From positions 86,507 through 150,506 of the forward strand of contig CAJNOI010000031.1 in assembly GCA_905250115.1 (NCBI GenBank): a stretch of DNA of 64,000 nt, in the 5' to 3' direction. Of the stretch, positions 23,777 to 37,519 are shown piece after piece. Made by a program: the position numbers and the translations under genes. Numbering within the stretch: the stretch's first letter is position 1; each line of letters opens with the position of its first letter. Under the pieces are notes generated by a model. That model ran no database searches and was not told where the DNA came from. It saw only the letters and a program-made list of their open reading frames with translations. This stretch comes from Adineta steineri. Taxonomy: Eukaryota; Rotifera; Eurotatoria; Adinetida; Adinetidae.

Positions 23777-24334
23777 TCATTCTGGTTGTTCACACGGTGT
23801 TTCCTTATTATCATCAGTCGGATCTGTGCTAAATGTTAAAGTACACTGTTCAGTACGAAATCGTTTTGCATTTTTGGTTAAATTTTCTGCCCATTCTTCA
23901 CATGCTTGTCTTTTGAAATTATATTCCTGAGCTTTTATAGCAGCATAACCAGCTAAATCTTGTGTTAATCTGGCTAAAAGATCTCTTTCATGATCATATA
24001 TACCACCAGCTAGTATACAATCGTAATTTTGAGCCCATTCAGCAAGAGCAGATACGTGTAAACAAAAAATATAAACCACCGGTGAATTGAAAAGATTTTC
24101 TATATGTGGTGTTATTGTTTGTGCATGTCTACCTTGAGTAATACAGAAAAGTTTTTTATTTCGAATTGATTGTAAAAAATTAATGCATTGATCAACGTCA
24201 TGAAATAGATAAATATTAGTTGTATTTGATTCAAATTCTTGTTTAAGTTCAGTACAATTATTAGTTTGACCAATATGATCATCAAGCCATATTATAACTA
24301 TATCACTTCCAACTACTTTTTCTACAGATCCCAT
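23777..24334 (-). CDS. small protein resembling a domain seen in bdelloid-expanded families
   Basis: Single-exon 185-residue protein. It opens DIVIIWLDDHIGQTNNCTEL, then has YLFHDVDQCINFLQSIRNKK, LFCITQGRHAQTITPHI and VVYIFCLH, an alternating beta/alpha order like a receiver or Rossmann-type fold. I recall a similar N-terminal domain in large bdelloid families in front of TPR or ADP-ribosyltransferase domains; here it stands alone with a helical, charged C-terminus. This family memory cannot be checked here. Its stop lies 88 bp upstream of the start of the next minus-strand gene. Function unknown. Confidence 0.72.
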   Translation of the reverse strand: MGSVEKVVGSDIVIIWLDDHIGQTNNCTELKQEFESNTTNIYLFHDVDQCINFLQSIRNKKLFCITQGRHAQTITPHIENLFNSPVVYIFCLHVSALAEWAQNYDCILAGGIYDHERDLLARLTQDLAGYAAIKAQEYNFKRQACEEWAENLTKNAKRFRTEQCTLTFSTDPTDDNKETPCEQPE

Positions 24335-25351
24335 TTAAAATAATATCGAAATAGGAAAATGATTGTAATTTCAAAGAAACACTGAAATAGATAAATTTTG
24401 TTGATTGATGCCGTATAACTAGAAGAATTGGATTGGAGTAAATATATAATCATAAAAATATTGATACATTCACATTTCATGCTTTTCCACGACATCTATA
24501 GGTAGATGTTGTAACTTTCGTGGAATTTCTTAGTGCAAAAACGGACTTTAAGTGTAATGGTTTATTCAATAAAGAGAAATACTATTATTATCTATGTTCT
24601 ATGTAAAACTAATTTGACCAATTTATTTGAATAGTATAGCTCAGATAGATAGATACGATCAAATCATGAGATCTAGCAAATTAACACCGTCTGATGGTAT
24701 AATCCTGTATAGATCTACGAATGATTTTATGATTTAAATTATAATTGAATTATACTTCTATAAGCTGCTTACAGAATTCAATAAGATATGTGACTATTCG
24801 ATTGATTTTTCAATATTAGTAATATATGATTATTTACTATTATGGTTTCAACAAAACAATAAACATGTATGAATTCAATCGATATCCATAGCACTTGTAC
24901 CTGAGATACTTTGTCAGTCTACAATGTATAATTACTTATTCTCTCTTAATTGTTTCTAAACTTTTGAATCTATCTATGAACCAATTGTTCTACCAAATCT
25001 TTCGAAATCAATGTCAACATTCTAAAAAAACAGTCGATTTTAATATAAATCTGTTCTTTTATTGATTTAACATATCATGTAAGACTTGATCGAATATACA
25101 TCGATGGGATACTAAAACAAAACATAGAATGAAAGAACTTTCAATAGATGGAGCTCATAATCAATAGCACTTTGTATTTATATCATCTAGATATTTTAGT
25201 CCAATAGTATTCGAGAAAATGTATTATTATTCTTTTATTTATTCTTATCCTACAAAAGCTCAAACTCAATCATTTGACAAACAAATACAAAAATCTATCA
25301 TAATAAAATTTTTTAGTCTTTTTTAGATATTAAATAGCATAAATAACGACA
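24335..25351. other. intergenic, divergent 5' flanks
   Basis: About 1 kb between a minus-strand gene and PSMD8 (+). AT-rich, no exon or repeat recognised. A pyrimidine-AG is near 25325, ahead of the PSMD8 ATG. Confidence 0.5.
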
Positions 25352-26520
25352 ATGGACAGTAAATTAAAAGAAGCTATACCATTGTATGAAAAACTAAAAA
25401 ATGAATGGAATCGTAAACCACCAAATGTTGGTAAAACTGATGAATTACTCACTGGATTAAAAGTAATTATCTGTTTCCTATTGAAATAATTTATTTTATT
25501 TTTTTTTTATTTAGAATTTATTTGCCGAAGGTGGATTCTATCCATCGGATTCCAATGAAGATACACATGGTTTACATATTGCACGTATGTTTTATTTCAT
25601 CTTTTTTTTTGATCAATTAAAAAATTTTTTTTGTTCAATAGGTGATACACTTGAAATAGCTGCACAATGTGCAATTGAAAAAGGAGATATACCAGCATTT
25701 GAACGTGCACTTGCTCAACTTAAACCATTTTATTTTGATCTTGAGTAAATCAATGAAATTTTCGTTTTTATAAAATATTATTTTCTTTTCTTAAGAAATC
25801 GTATACCTGAATCACCATATCGTTATTTATTACTTGGTTTAAATTTATTATGTTTACTTTCACAAAATCGTCTTGCTGATTTTCATACAGTAACTAATAT
25901 TTTTAATATATACATATATCATTGACATTTTATTCTAGGAATTGGAATTACTTTCACCAAAAGATATTCAAACAAACCCATATATAAAACATCCTGTTTC
26001 ACTTGAACAATATTTAATGGAAGGAAGTTATAATAAGGTACTTTTTTTTGAATTATATTTATGTTTATTGAAATATATTTCATCATAGGTTTTTCTTGCA
26101 AAAGGAAATGTTCCATCACCACTTTTTACTTTCTTTATGGATATTCTTCTTAATACAATTCGGTAAATATTCTATTTAATATTTTTCTTCTACTTCAATT
26201 ATTAAAATTTTAGTGATGAAATTGCTTTTTGTATGGAAAAATCCTATAAACAAATATCATTAAAAGAAGCTGCACGTATGCTTTATTTAAATAAAGCAGA
26301 AGAATTAAATGAAATAGCTAAAAAGGTATGCGTATTATTTTCTAAATATTAATTAATTTGAAACATTTGTTTTTTTTCTCAGCATGGATGGAAATCAGAT
26401 GCGAATCAATTATTTCATTTTGTTAATAATCAAACAAAACCTGATAATGAACATGTGCCAGCCGATGAAATCGCGACACAAATGATTCAATATGCACGTG
26501 AAATGGAAATTATCATTTAA
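25352..26520 (+). CDS. PSMD8: 26S proteasome regulatory subunit RPN12/PSMD8
   Basis: Lid subunit of the 19S regulatory particle. Eight exons (25352-25462, 25515-25584, 25642-25744, 25796-25889, 25939-26037, 26089-26162, 26214-26325, 26383-26520) give 266 residues, the usual length. Diagnostic segments: [50 protein letters not shown] and the C-terminal helix [15 protein letters not shown] used for lid assembly. The gene ends 120 bp before gamma-SNAP on the same strand. Confidence 0.96.
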
Positions 26521-26640
26521 TATATTAGACTTTTCTTTTACTATATAATATAAACTCGAAAGAGAAAACTATAGGCGTGTTTTTTTCTTTTTGTCTTTTG
26601 TTATCTTTAAAATGATTATTCTATCTTTTAGATCTAAAAA

Positions 26641-27730
26641 ATGTTTAATATAAATTTTTCTGCTAAAATTAAAGAAGCAGAAGATCATGTAAAACAAGGA
26701 GAAAAATATTTAAAAACATCATTAACGAAATGGAAACCAGATCTTGATTCAGCTATTGAAGAATATGATAAAGCTTGTACTTGCTATCGTATTGCAGAAA
26801 AATATGAACAATGTAGAGATTTAGCATTAAAATTAGCTGAATTACAAATACAAAAAGGAAGTACATTTTTTGCGGGAAAATCTTATGAACAAGCAGCACA
26901 AATGACACAACAATTACAAGATTTACCAACCGCTGCAAAATATTTTGATAAAGCAGGACAATTATACGTTGGAGGAGGTAATATATGAAAGATGCGGATG
27001 GGAAGAAAACTTACCTGCCCGCACGCATCAAAATGATTAGTCATTGTCTTTTGTTTTTCTTCTGTATAGGTCAACGAGATTCAGCTGCAATACTTTACGA
27101 ACGATGTGCTACACAATTTCAACAATTTGATCGTACAATAGCTATTGATTTTTATCTTAAAGGAGCTCGTCTAGCTGATCAAGAAGATAAAGCCGATCAA
27201 GCTGCTGATTTATATGAAAAAGCAGCTATGCAAATTCTTCGAACAGGAGATTATCCTAAAACAACTGAATTACTTGAAACAGTTACAAATCTTTTAACAA
27301 CATTGGAACGTTATGATCGTATTAATCGTGTTATACTTTATAGAATATTACTTAAATTATTTAATGAAGATAGTGTAGCTGGAAGAAATATATTTGATCA
27401 AGCTTGTCGAAATTATCCAACATTTGATCAATGGGAAGAACGAGATTATATTGAAATATTACTTGATGCTTTTGATCAAGATGATAAAGAATTAATTAGT
27501 AAACGTTGTCGAGTAAATTTTTATTCTTCTTTTTTGATAAATTAGAAAAATAGGATATTTTTTTATTCTAGAGAGGATATTTTATGGCAATCGAACCAGA
27601 ATTTGTTCGTTTAATTAAACGATGGGTTCTTCCAGATAAAAAGAAAGAAGATGAACAACAACAACAAAAAACAACAACGTCCGGAGTTAAACCCATGCAA
27701 TTTGATGATGAAGAGAATGATCTACGTTAA
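26641..27730 (+). CDS. NAPG: gamma-soluble NSF attachment protein
   Basis: Adaptor that recruits NSF to SNARE complexes in membrane fusion. Exons 26641-26977, 27070-27512 and 27572-27730 give 312 residues. The N-terminus KIKEAEDHVKQGEKYLKTS followed by KWKPDLDSAIEEYDKACTCY is the gamma-SNAP signature, with TPR-like helical pairs throughout (YEQAAQMTQQLQDLPTAAKY, AADLYEKAAMQILRTGDY) and an acidic C-terminus (FDDEENDLR). A CTTTTAG acceptor ends 9 bp before the ATG with PSMD8 120 bp upstream, suggesting downstream position in a trans-spliced unit. Confidence 0.94.
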
Positions 27731-27927
27731 TTAATTACATTCCATATCGTTTTGTCTGTATATGTCATATAGATCGTTACAAAATATTTATTATATTTTT
27801 TGATGTTGTTTTGTGCAATAATGTGTAAGTACGATATTATGTATTTATATGTTTAATATATAAGCAAAATTTAAATGTATCTCAATAAATTTTACCGCCT
27901 TTTTACATTCTATTCAAACTGGATTTT

Positions 27928-28380
27928 ATGATTATTGCATTAATAGTTATCAGTATTATTCTATTAATCAGTGGCTTATTTATTACTATTTATCTTGTTT
28001 ACTATTCATGCTTACTAAAACATTTCTCAAAGAATAATCTTATTAAATCTCAACAATATCCTTCAACACAAATGCAAATGATATCTTGTTCAACTTCTAT
28101 ACCAAATATTTCGCAATCTGGAAACGAAATTACTATCGAAGAAGCAGAACCATCTATATCAGATTCTAAAATAAGATCTTTAGAAGAAAGAAATATAATT
28201 CCCAATGAACTTTTTCAACAAACTGATCCTTATGATGATAAAATGAACTTCTTAAAACTTGGCGAAATAATAATCGATCGACCACTTGGGATTGCTTTAC
28301 AACCATTCGATAGTATGGGACCAGTATTAATGAAATTCAATGTATCTGAACAACATTGGATACGACATAATAATGAATAA
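27928..28380 (+). CDS. small single-pass membrane protein, unrecognised
   Basis: Single-exon frame of 150 residues. Residues 2-26 are strongly hydrophobic (IIALIVISIILLISGLF) and act as signal anchor. The rest is polar, with EITIEEAEPSISDSK and a more conserved-looking end (FLKLGEIIIDRPLGIALQPF). The Lys/Ser/His-rich stretch after the helix suggests a cytosolic tail. No family recognised. Confidence 0.6.
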   Translation: MIIALIVISIILLISGLFITIYLVYYSCLLKHFSKNNLIKSQQYPSTQMQMISCSTSIPNISQSGNEITIEEAEPSISDSKIRSLEERNIIPNELFQQTDPYDDKMNFLKLGEIIIDRPLGIALQPFDSMGPVLMKFNVSEQHWIRHNNE

Positions 28381-28523
28381 GTTGATTTTTTTCTATAATC
28401 TCATGAGGAAATACTTCTGAACATTTCCATTTAGATTATATAAGATATATACTGATTCATTGCAGTAGTATCAAAAACAAAAAAGATTTTAAAATAAATT
28501 TTATTTTCTATCAACTATTTTTT

Positions 28524-29150
28524 TTAAAGGAATGCAATCGATAACCATCCAGCTATAAGAAGAGCTCCACCATATGGTGTGATTTGACGAAATTGTGGAT
28601 CATTTGTTATAGCACGATAATACATTGGACCACAAAAAAATGAAAGTCCACCTAGAAATAATGATCCTGTAATGATGGGTCGTGAGACTAATGGTACAGC
28701 AAGTAAAGCTACAGAATGAAGTAAATGATATGTTTGAGCCAATTGAAATAACTAGAAACAATGAAAATCAATAAAAATACAATTGAATAATGTCTTCACA
28801 TACTCGTCTAAGTTCTTCAGGAGTATCATCTTTCATAGCATGAGCTCCATAGACACCTAAACCTATTGCCAATGAACCTGATAATCCAGCACAACGAATA
28901 AAATTCTTCATGGTTGGTGAAAGAGTAATACGAGAAGCCATTGCTTGTTGTGTTTGTGAAGATGAAGAACGAGGTAAAATTCTATAAAAAAATATTATCA
29001 GATCTCCAAAAGAATTGTCTATTTTGTTTTTTTTTGAATATGAAATAAACTTTTTTTTTTATTAACTGAATTTATTTATTATACACACCCAAATATTTTC
29101 AAAAAAATCTTTATCCAATGAGTAATATCTCGAATAAGTAATATATACAT
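28524..29150 (-). CDS. TMEM256: TMEM256/DUF423 membrane protein
   Basis: 155 residues from exons 29089-29150, 28804-28981 and 28524-28751. Four hydrophobic helices carry the DUF423 pattern: AGLSGSLAIGLGVYGAHAM, then an amphipathic LRRLFQLAQTYHLLHSVALL, ITGSLFLGGLSFFCGPMYY and ITPYGGALLIAGWLSIAFL. An inner Met (MASRITL) could also be the start; the upstream exon joins in frame and adds about 35 residues, possibly a mitochondrial leader. It lies 92 bp downstream of the UBE4A stop on the same strand. Confidence 0.9.
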
Positions 29151-29242
29151 AATCTCAAATTAAAAAATATAAATATATGCAAAAATATTTTCTTAATTAA
29201 AAAAAATAAAAATTCTGTTCAGTATTATAAAAAACATATTGA

Positions 29243-32200
29243 TTAACTACGTCGGGAGGCCTTCCATTGTTCAATACTATGTTTCAATTCATTTTGTGGT
29301 ATTACATCTTGCATATGTAATGGATCACGCGTGTATGGATCAATTTGGTTACTATTTAAAAAATATATTTTGAATTAATAATAAGATCTTAAATAAATAC
29401 TCAAGTAGAAGTCGAATGACAGTTGAACGATCAAGTACTGTTCGAGAACTTGGTAACATGACAGGATCATTCATTAATATAGAACTAATTTGATCGATAT
29501 ATTCTTCTGGTGCATCACTATATAGAGTATCATCTTCTTTATGTTGATCGGCAATTGTCTAACAGAAAAGAAAATGAACTATAAAATGAAATAAAAAGAG
29601 AAATATTACTTTAATATGTTCGCCAAGTTTAAGAAATGCATCGATTCTTTCGCGTGAATGTCGAATTCGTTCGAGTACTTCAATAGCTTGTGGGAAAAGT
29701 TGTTCATTATATGACCTTTTTTAGAATAATTTATACGTATATTGTTAATATTATATATTTTCTTACATTCCATCATTTGAAACAGCTGAACAAAATTGAT
29801 CATATTCAGCAAAATTTAGATAAATATCAGTTACTTTAGCTACAAGTTTTGATGGTTCAAATAAATATTCATTTAGATCACGAACTTTTAAATTACGTCG
29901 TTTAGGTCCAACCTATATATTAATACAATAATAATAATTTAAAGATAGAAATTATTATAACGAACAAGATGTTGAAGAAAATAATTAAGCATTGCAGTAA
30001 GTCGTTCACAAATAGCTGGATGACAAAATATCGATTGTATATTTTGTGTTATCATATTAAGAATAATTAACTATAAAATAAAATCTATTAAAAATTTTAA
30101 AGATTCGAAATCAGTTTGAATATTAACTGTTTTAATGCTCATTATATTCATATAACGAGCAATTTGACCAGTATGTCGAAATGTATTTTCAAATTCTTCT
30201 CGTTGTCTTTCAGACATTTGATTCCATTCATCACGTTCTTTTTCTTCTTGATTTTGTTTCAATCGTGCCATATACTAAATAAATAAAAAGGCAAACCTTA
30301 TTTTGTTTGTTTTCTAAAAACTATATCTACTGTTAATGCTTCATCTAATAAGAAATTTGCATCATTCATTAATAAATTGATAAAACGTAAGAATAATGGA
30401 GCTTCAGCATCTTCAATATGTTGTTCTGCATATGATGCAAGTTTCTAAAATAAAGAATTTTATTCGAAAAATCAAATATTGAATTTTTTAACTTGGATTT
30501 GTGTTCGATGTTTATCAAATTTCCACATATATTCAAGTATTTCATACATTGGACGACGGTAACTAAATTTTTGTTCAAATGCTACAGCTTGTCCAGTTAA
30601 TTCAATCGATACAAATACATCAAGAAGTACACGTGGCAAATGTTCGATCAATGGATGTTCTTTAAAAATAGTTTCAGCAAGCGAACTAATAGAATTAATT
30701 AAATAGAAAAACAATCAATTGAATATTTTCGATATACTTATTCAATGTTCGGCTATCATTGTCCGGTAAAATAGCTTCAAGTACTTCAGCTAATGAAGCA
30801 CGTAGATGAGGATTACGTAAACGATTTGCATCACCCATAAATACAAGTATAAGATCGACATATTCTTTAATTGATGGTGCTATTGACTTTTAGACAAAAT
30901 ATTAAAAAAGAAATGGGGAATCAAGAATTTTTACTTGAAAATATTGCTTATTATATCGATTAATAGATTTTATAAATCCAATTATATTTTCTATAATAAA
31001 TTCTGGAACACAACTTAATTGTTGATTTGGCTCCGAAGTTAATGGCAATTTAATAATGACATGTATTTGTTCTTCTAATTTCTTATTTTGATTAGGACAT
31101 ACTGCGAGATGAACAAGCCATGTACATGTTGCTGTAAATAATGCATTTGATAATTCCAACAGACAAGGTTCATTCAATACACATTTTATGTTGAAGAAAA
31201 CAGTTAAACCTATTCATAGCAATATATAACAATGATAACAATATTTCTTCGGGGGCGCGTGGGGTGTCACGCTCCCCCGTGCTTTGGAAAAATGTTTTTT
31301 GGTCAATAAAATCAAAAACAAGGGTTTTTACGCGTTTTTTGGTGGTAGATTTAAGCAAAAAGGGTGTTGTGCCCTCCTGCCTTGGAAACCTCGCTACGTC
31401 CCTGTATTTCTTACATACCTTTTTGCATTGATTCTTCTAATCGTTTAGAATTTTCATGATTAATTCCATGAGATTTTATAGCATCTCGTATACATGATAA
31501 TTCATCACTAATCTAAATAAATATTTTATTTTTATTTTTGTTTTGTCGTTGAAAATTTACTTTGAGTAATATTCGATGAAGTCTATGTACTGAATAGGAA
31601 TAACAAAGATGTGACATATAAAAACTTTGAGTGATAAAATTAAATATTATTTCATCTTTATTTTCCCCTTCATAATTAATCAATCGTGTTTCTTTATACA
31701 ATTCTAGAAAATAATAGATTTAATCAAAAATAATTTATTTTAAATAAATAAAATACCTTTTAAATGAACAGTTTCATTTTGGCAAATACTATACAAAGGA
31801 TTGATTTTTAACAATTTTGTTGAATATGGTTCAGCAAATGGTTTTACAAGATTAAGTAAAACAATATTTAGATTAAGTAAAAATCCATCACTAACAAATG
31901 CATATTGTATTAATGGATCATGAGATGACCATTCTTTATTTTTTCCTAAAAAAACAAAATCTCATATAAATATTTCCTAAAAAATAACAACCTTGATTTT
32001 CATAAAAACAATCTCCGATCCATTGTAAAACATCATTGCGTACATCTGCATTTTTAACAAAAACTTTAAATAATCTTGATAAATAATCTTGATATATTTT
32101 CATTGGCTGACATATTGTTCTAGTAGTTATTTCAAGATCACGTTCATTCATTGATTTAGGTTTATCAAAATATACGAAAGGTTTGCCTGGTATTGATGGT

Positions 32201-33136
32201 AAAGTTGATTTTGATAGAAGACTACCAATTAATGTATCTTGAAATGCTCGACCGCCTGCTGATTGCATATCAGAAGATCTTGAAGAACGATTCGATATTG
32301 TTTTTGGATGAGAAATTTCAAAGATAATCTAAGCAAAATACAATTAAATGTTTTAATAGATTATTTGTTTTTCTCTACGTACTTGAACAAGTACTGACCA
32401 TTGTGATAAATGAATTAGTATATCAATATATGAAATCAATTCATTAGAAAAATAATCCAATGGTTGAATAGCTTTATACATATGACGAAAGACATTTTTA
32501 TAAAATAATTTTATTTCATCCTTGCTTGATAATAATAATTCATTATTAACATGATCAGTATATTTACATAATAAAGAATTATCTAAATATAGATTATTCT
32601 TAAGAAGAAAAGAAAACAATACAAAAGTTTATTATTACCATGAGATGCAATTAATAATTCTAACCATTGTTTAGATAAATTTTGATCGTTGTACATATCT
32701 GGTAATAATATTGCTGTTGTACTATGATTGATAAGTAACTTTTGAATATCATCGAATATTACTTGAAAATAATTCTAAATAGAAAAGTTGAACAAAAAAT
32801 GATCTATGAAAAATAAAAACTTACTCGTTCTCGTAATAGTCTTTGATAACATTCGGATAAATAAAATAAACAACGATTTTCACTTGAAATTTCATTTCTA
32901 TTAGTTGTTATCAATTGATCTGATAGATCAGACATTTGAAGACGTTCAAATAATGCTTGATCAACTCGACTTTTAGTCCATTCTTTAATATCCAATGATG
33001 CTAACTCCGTTAAATATACAGTTGATGATGAAGATATTGATGGTTCTTCGTTAATTGTACATAATAAAACAAGTTTAACAATATCTTTATAAAGAATACT
33101 ATCAACTGTTGTTATAACTGATGATGTTTCAGGCAT
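29243..33136 (-). CDS. UBE4A: ubiquitin conjugation factor E4 A (U-box ligase)
   Basis: U-box E3/E4 ligase extending ubiquitin chains. I could join 17 exons in frame from 32825-33136 down to 29243-29351, giving 970 residues. The elongating core is recognised by [13 protein letters not shown] segments ([20 protein letters not shown]), [21 protein letters not shown] and [20 protein letters not shown]. The C-terminal U-box is intact ([20 protein letters not shown], then [13 protein letters not shown]). One intron (30071-30127) uses a weak GTTAAT donor, and the intron at 31210-31418 carries a 155-bp insertion. UBE4A is preferred to UBE4B on overall resemblance; this is not decisive. Confidence 0.9.
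31250..31404. mobile_element. 155-bp hAT-like non-autonomous element in a UBE4A intron
   Basis: A GC-rich insert unlike its AT-rich surroundings. Termini are imperfect inverted repeats: left CGGGGGCGCG, right (complement) CAGGGACGTA, differing mostly by transitions. It is flanked by perfect direct copies of TATTTCTT (31242-31249 and 31405-31412). Without the element and one copy the intron would be 46 bp with intact GT...AG. A CAGGG end and an 8-bp duplication fit hAT-type elements. No coding capacity. Confidence 0.82.
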
Positions 33137-33749
33137 TATTTGTTAAAATAAAAATCCATTATGACCATTGCCTAGGAAGTATGACGAAAAACCGAACCGA
33201 GAGTTTTATTCGTTTCTTTTCACTTATATATAGATTACTGGAAAGATGTCACTAGCAATTAAAACAAAAGTTTAAGAAATTATCCAACTCAATTTCATCA
33301 TATGTTTATAGTATATAGCAGCGCTATTTAGTTATAATTTGATAAGGAATTATTAAAATTAAATCGTAGTTTATCTATTTGTATAAAGCATCTTCAAATG
33401 GTTACTAAGGAAGAAGCAGCGAAGACTTCATTTACACTGTTTCTTTCTAGATGATTACATTATTAAAACTCATCTACCAAATGACTTCTGTCATATATAT
33501 ATAGATCCTGAATTATTCATACATGAAAATATATTTCTCCGTCAATTTGAAATATTATTTTACATAATAAAATAGATCGTTTAAGGATATCAGCATTTTT
33601 TTTAAAGTAAACTCTTTTATTTTTCAAAAATCTATTGAAGATAATAATAATCATTTTTTATCAATGATTTTCATATCACTTGTATTTAAAATAAAATTAT
33701 CACTTAGATGTACAAATTCACAAACGATTTTTCATACGAATCAATTAAG
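33137..33749. other. intergenic between two - strand genes
   Basis: AT-rich spacer between ATAT1 and UBE4A. Nothing recognised beyond a TATATATA run near 33495. Confidence 0.5.
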
Positions 33750-35456
<1,707 letters not shown>

Positions 35457-35715
35457 TAGAATAATTTCTTTTTCTAATATATTACAATAACTCAATGATT
35501 GTAGCCATTACACTTGTCATTTCTCTCAGCAACAACCTCTTTTCTCTTTCTTTTATTCAAATCAAATATATATATAAGAAGAAACGTCAAACAAATAAAA
35601 TGATTATATATACGAAAGAATCTATAATTTACAAATAATATTAACTACAGATAAGAATATGATAGCATGGACTTTATTGATTAAGAAATAGGAAAATCAT
35701 TAGAATCGAATCTTT

Positions 35716-36555
35716 TCATCGTACATCTTCTTGAAATGAAATAAAATCAAGTTCCATCGCTTGTGTTAATAAATAACATTTGCCTGTTGTTTTATGTTGA
35801 ATATATCCATCTATTGTCAATTGACAATCATCTATAATATTGATTGTATTTATAAATTCATTTAAACTATTCATAATATTTGTTAAAATTGTAAATAAAT
35901 TTTCATATTCAAAATTATTTGTATTATGAAAAATTTCTTGAGATGATAATATTTGTTTATTCATATTTGTACATAATTCACCAAGAATATATCCATGATA
36001 AAAAGCTTCGTGTATCGACATTGATATATTTGAACATGAATATAGAAATAATTCTGTATCAAGATAACCAGAATTAATTGCTTGTCGAAATGTAATCATA
36101 GATTGTTTATATTGATCATAAACTTGATTAATACGAAGATTTGTTATAATTGGACAAGATTTTGAATGATATTCAATTTCCATTTCTTCATAATCAAGTT
36201 GATCAGTAGTAATAAATTCTATTAAACCTTGATTTGCTGCAATATGCTACAAATACAAAAATTATTAATGAAAAAAAAATAAATGTTTAATGTAATACAT
36301 ACAAATGGAATTAAATCTCCAGACCTAAAAGAAAAAAATAAATATAATCAATTAAATTTTATTATATAAATATATATTTTACTTATTTCGATAATGACCA
36401 TTATGTAGAATTCCGAGTTTAATAGCATGTTGAACATCGATAAATGATTGTGTATAGGGATTTAAAACATATTTGATTTGTAATTGTTGTGATAAACTTC
36501 GATTAAATTTAACTATTTTTTCTGTATTATCAAATAGTTTATTCATTATTGACAT
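35716..36555 (-). CDS. possible plakin/plectin-repeat protein
   Basis: 241 residues from exons 36383-36555, 36303-36324 (22 nt) and 35716-36246. The ATG directly follows a CTTAG acceptor. It shows about four units with an xxxDxxxAIxxGxxD rhythm: SFIDVQHAIKLGIL, ITFRQAINSGYLD, MSIHEAFYHGYIL and DGYIQHKTTGKCYLLTQAM, the last resembling a plectin repeat (hydrophobic strand, T-G-K, then a helix). It is much smaller than plakins and no other domain is seen, so this is a tentative fold guess. Confidence 0.55.
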
Positions 36556-37519
36556 CTAAGACGTCTTTTGAATAAAAACAAATCAGTGTGATTCTATACA
36601 CAGATAATATACATAGAAAACTAAATTAGAATGATCACATCACAATAGAAAATATATGGTATACACTATTGATGTCGATTCAACTAAATATAATTAATAT
36701 TAGATCTGTCAGAGACATGATTATATTTGTCACATAGAATTATACTCTTGTAAGATTATTTGTTTCATAGTCGATACACAGAGAGAGAAAGAAATGAAGA
36801 AAAGTTATATTAGGAGTGTGATTGAACATCATTATTAAATATTACACAGAATACAGATTATAAAGGTAAAGCTATTATAATGTTCAATATGTTTAATTAT
36901 TGTCTCTTGTATTTACCATTTATTCAATTAAATGAAAAATAATCGCAATAGATATCGTACTAGTAAAAAAGAAGAATAAGGCTATTCAAGATGCTTCAGG
37001 GTGGTAATGAATTATATATTAGTATTGAAATATTAAGATGTCTGATTAAATTTGACTGATATGTTATATTGTCGACCTTATCAAATGATACTTCTCATTT
37101 TTATACGTAATATGATATCAGAAAGAATCATTATCAATACTTATTTGAATGGTTTCATCTCATCAGAGATTTTCAAGGTTTCTTGCGATACATACAATTA
37201 ATGATCATTGATCAAAGTTCGATTTAAACATAGAATAAGATAAACGATTTCTTTAAATATGAAATATTATAGAAGGCTATTATTATTATTATTATTGAAA
37301 ACAAGATAAAAAAATTTATAACAAAACTATAGCAAAAAACCGAATGATCAATATAGATTAGTAGAATTATAGTGGAAGCACTATATTTAAAGAAGTGTTG
37401 GAATATTCTTGAGAGTCATTCGTATGTAGTATATAATAATTTATCATTAACAATATTCATAATAATATATCTGACATATTGTTCATATATGAAAAATTCT
37501 CATAAGAATTCAAATAATT
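36556..37519. other. intergenic, AT-rich
   Basis: Between the plakin-like gene and B4GALT, both minus. No exon seen; a short ATT trinucleotide run near 37280. Confidence 0.5.

Noticed and set aside
30071..30127. Possible frameshift or missing donor in UBE4A
   Set aside because: A GTTAAT donor at 30127 and the AG at 30071 give a 57-bp intron and restore the E4 core in frame, so no lesion is needed.
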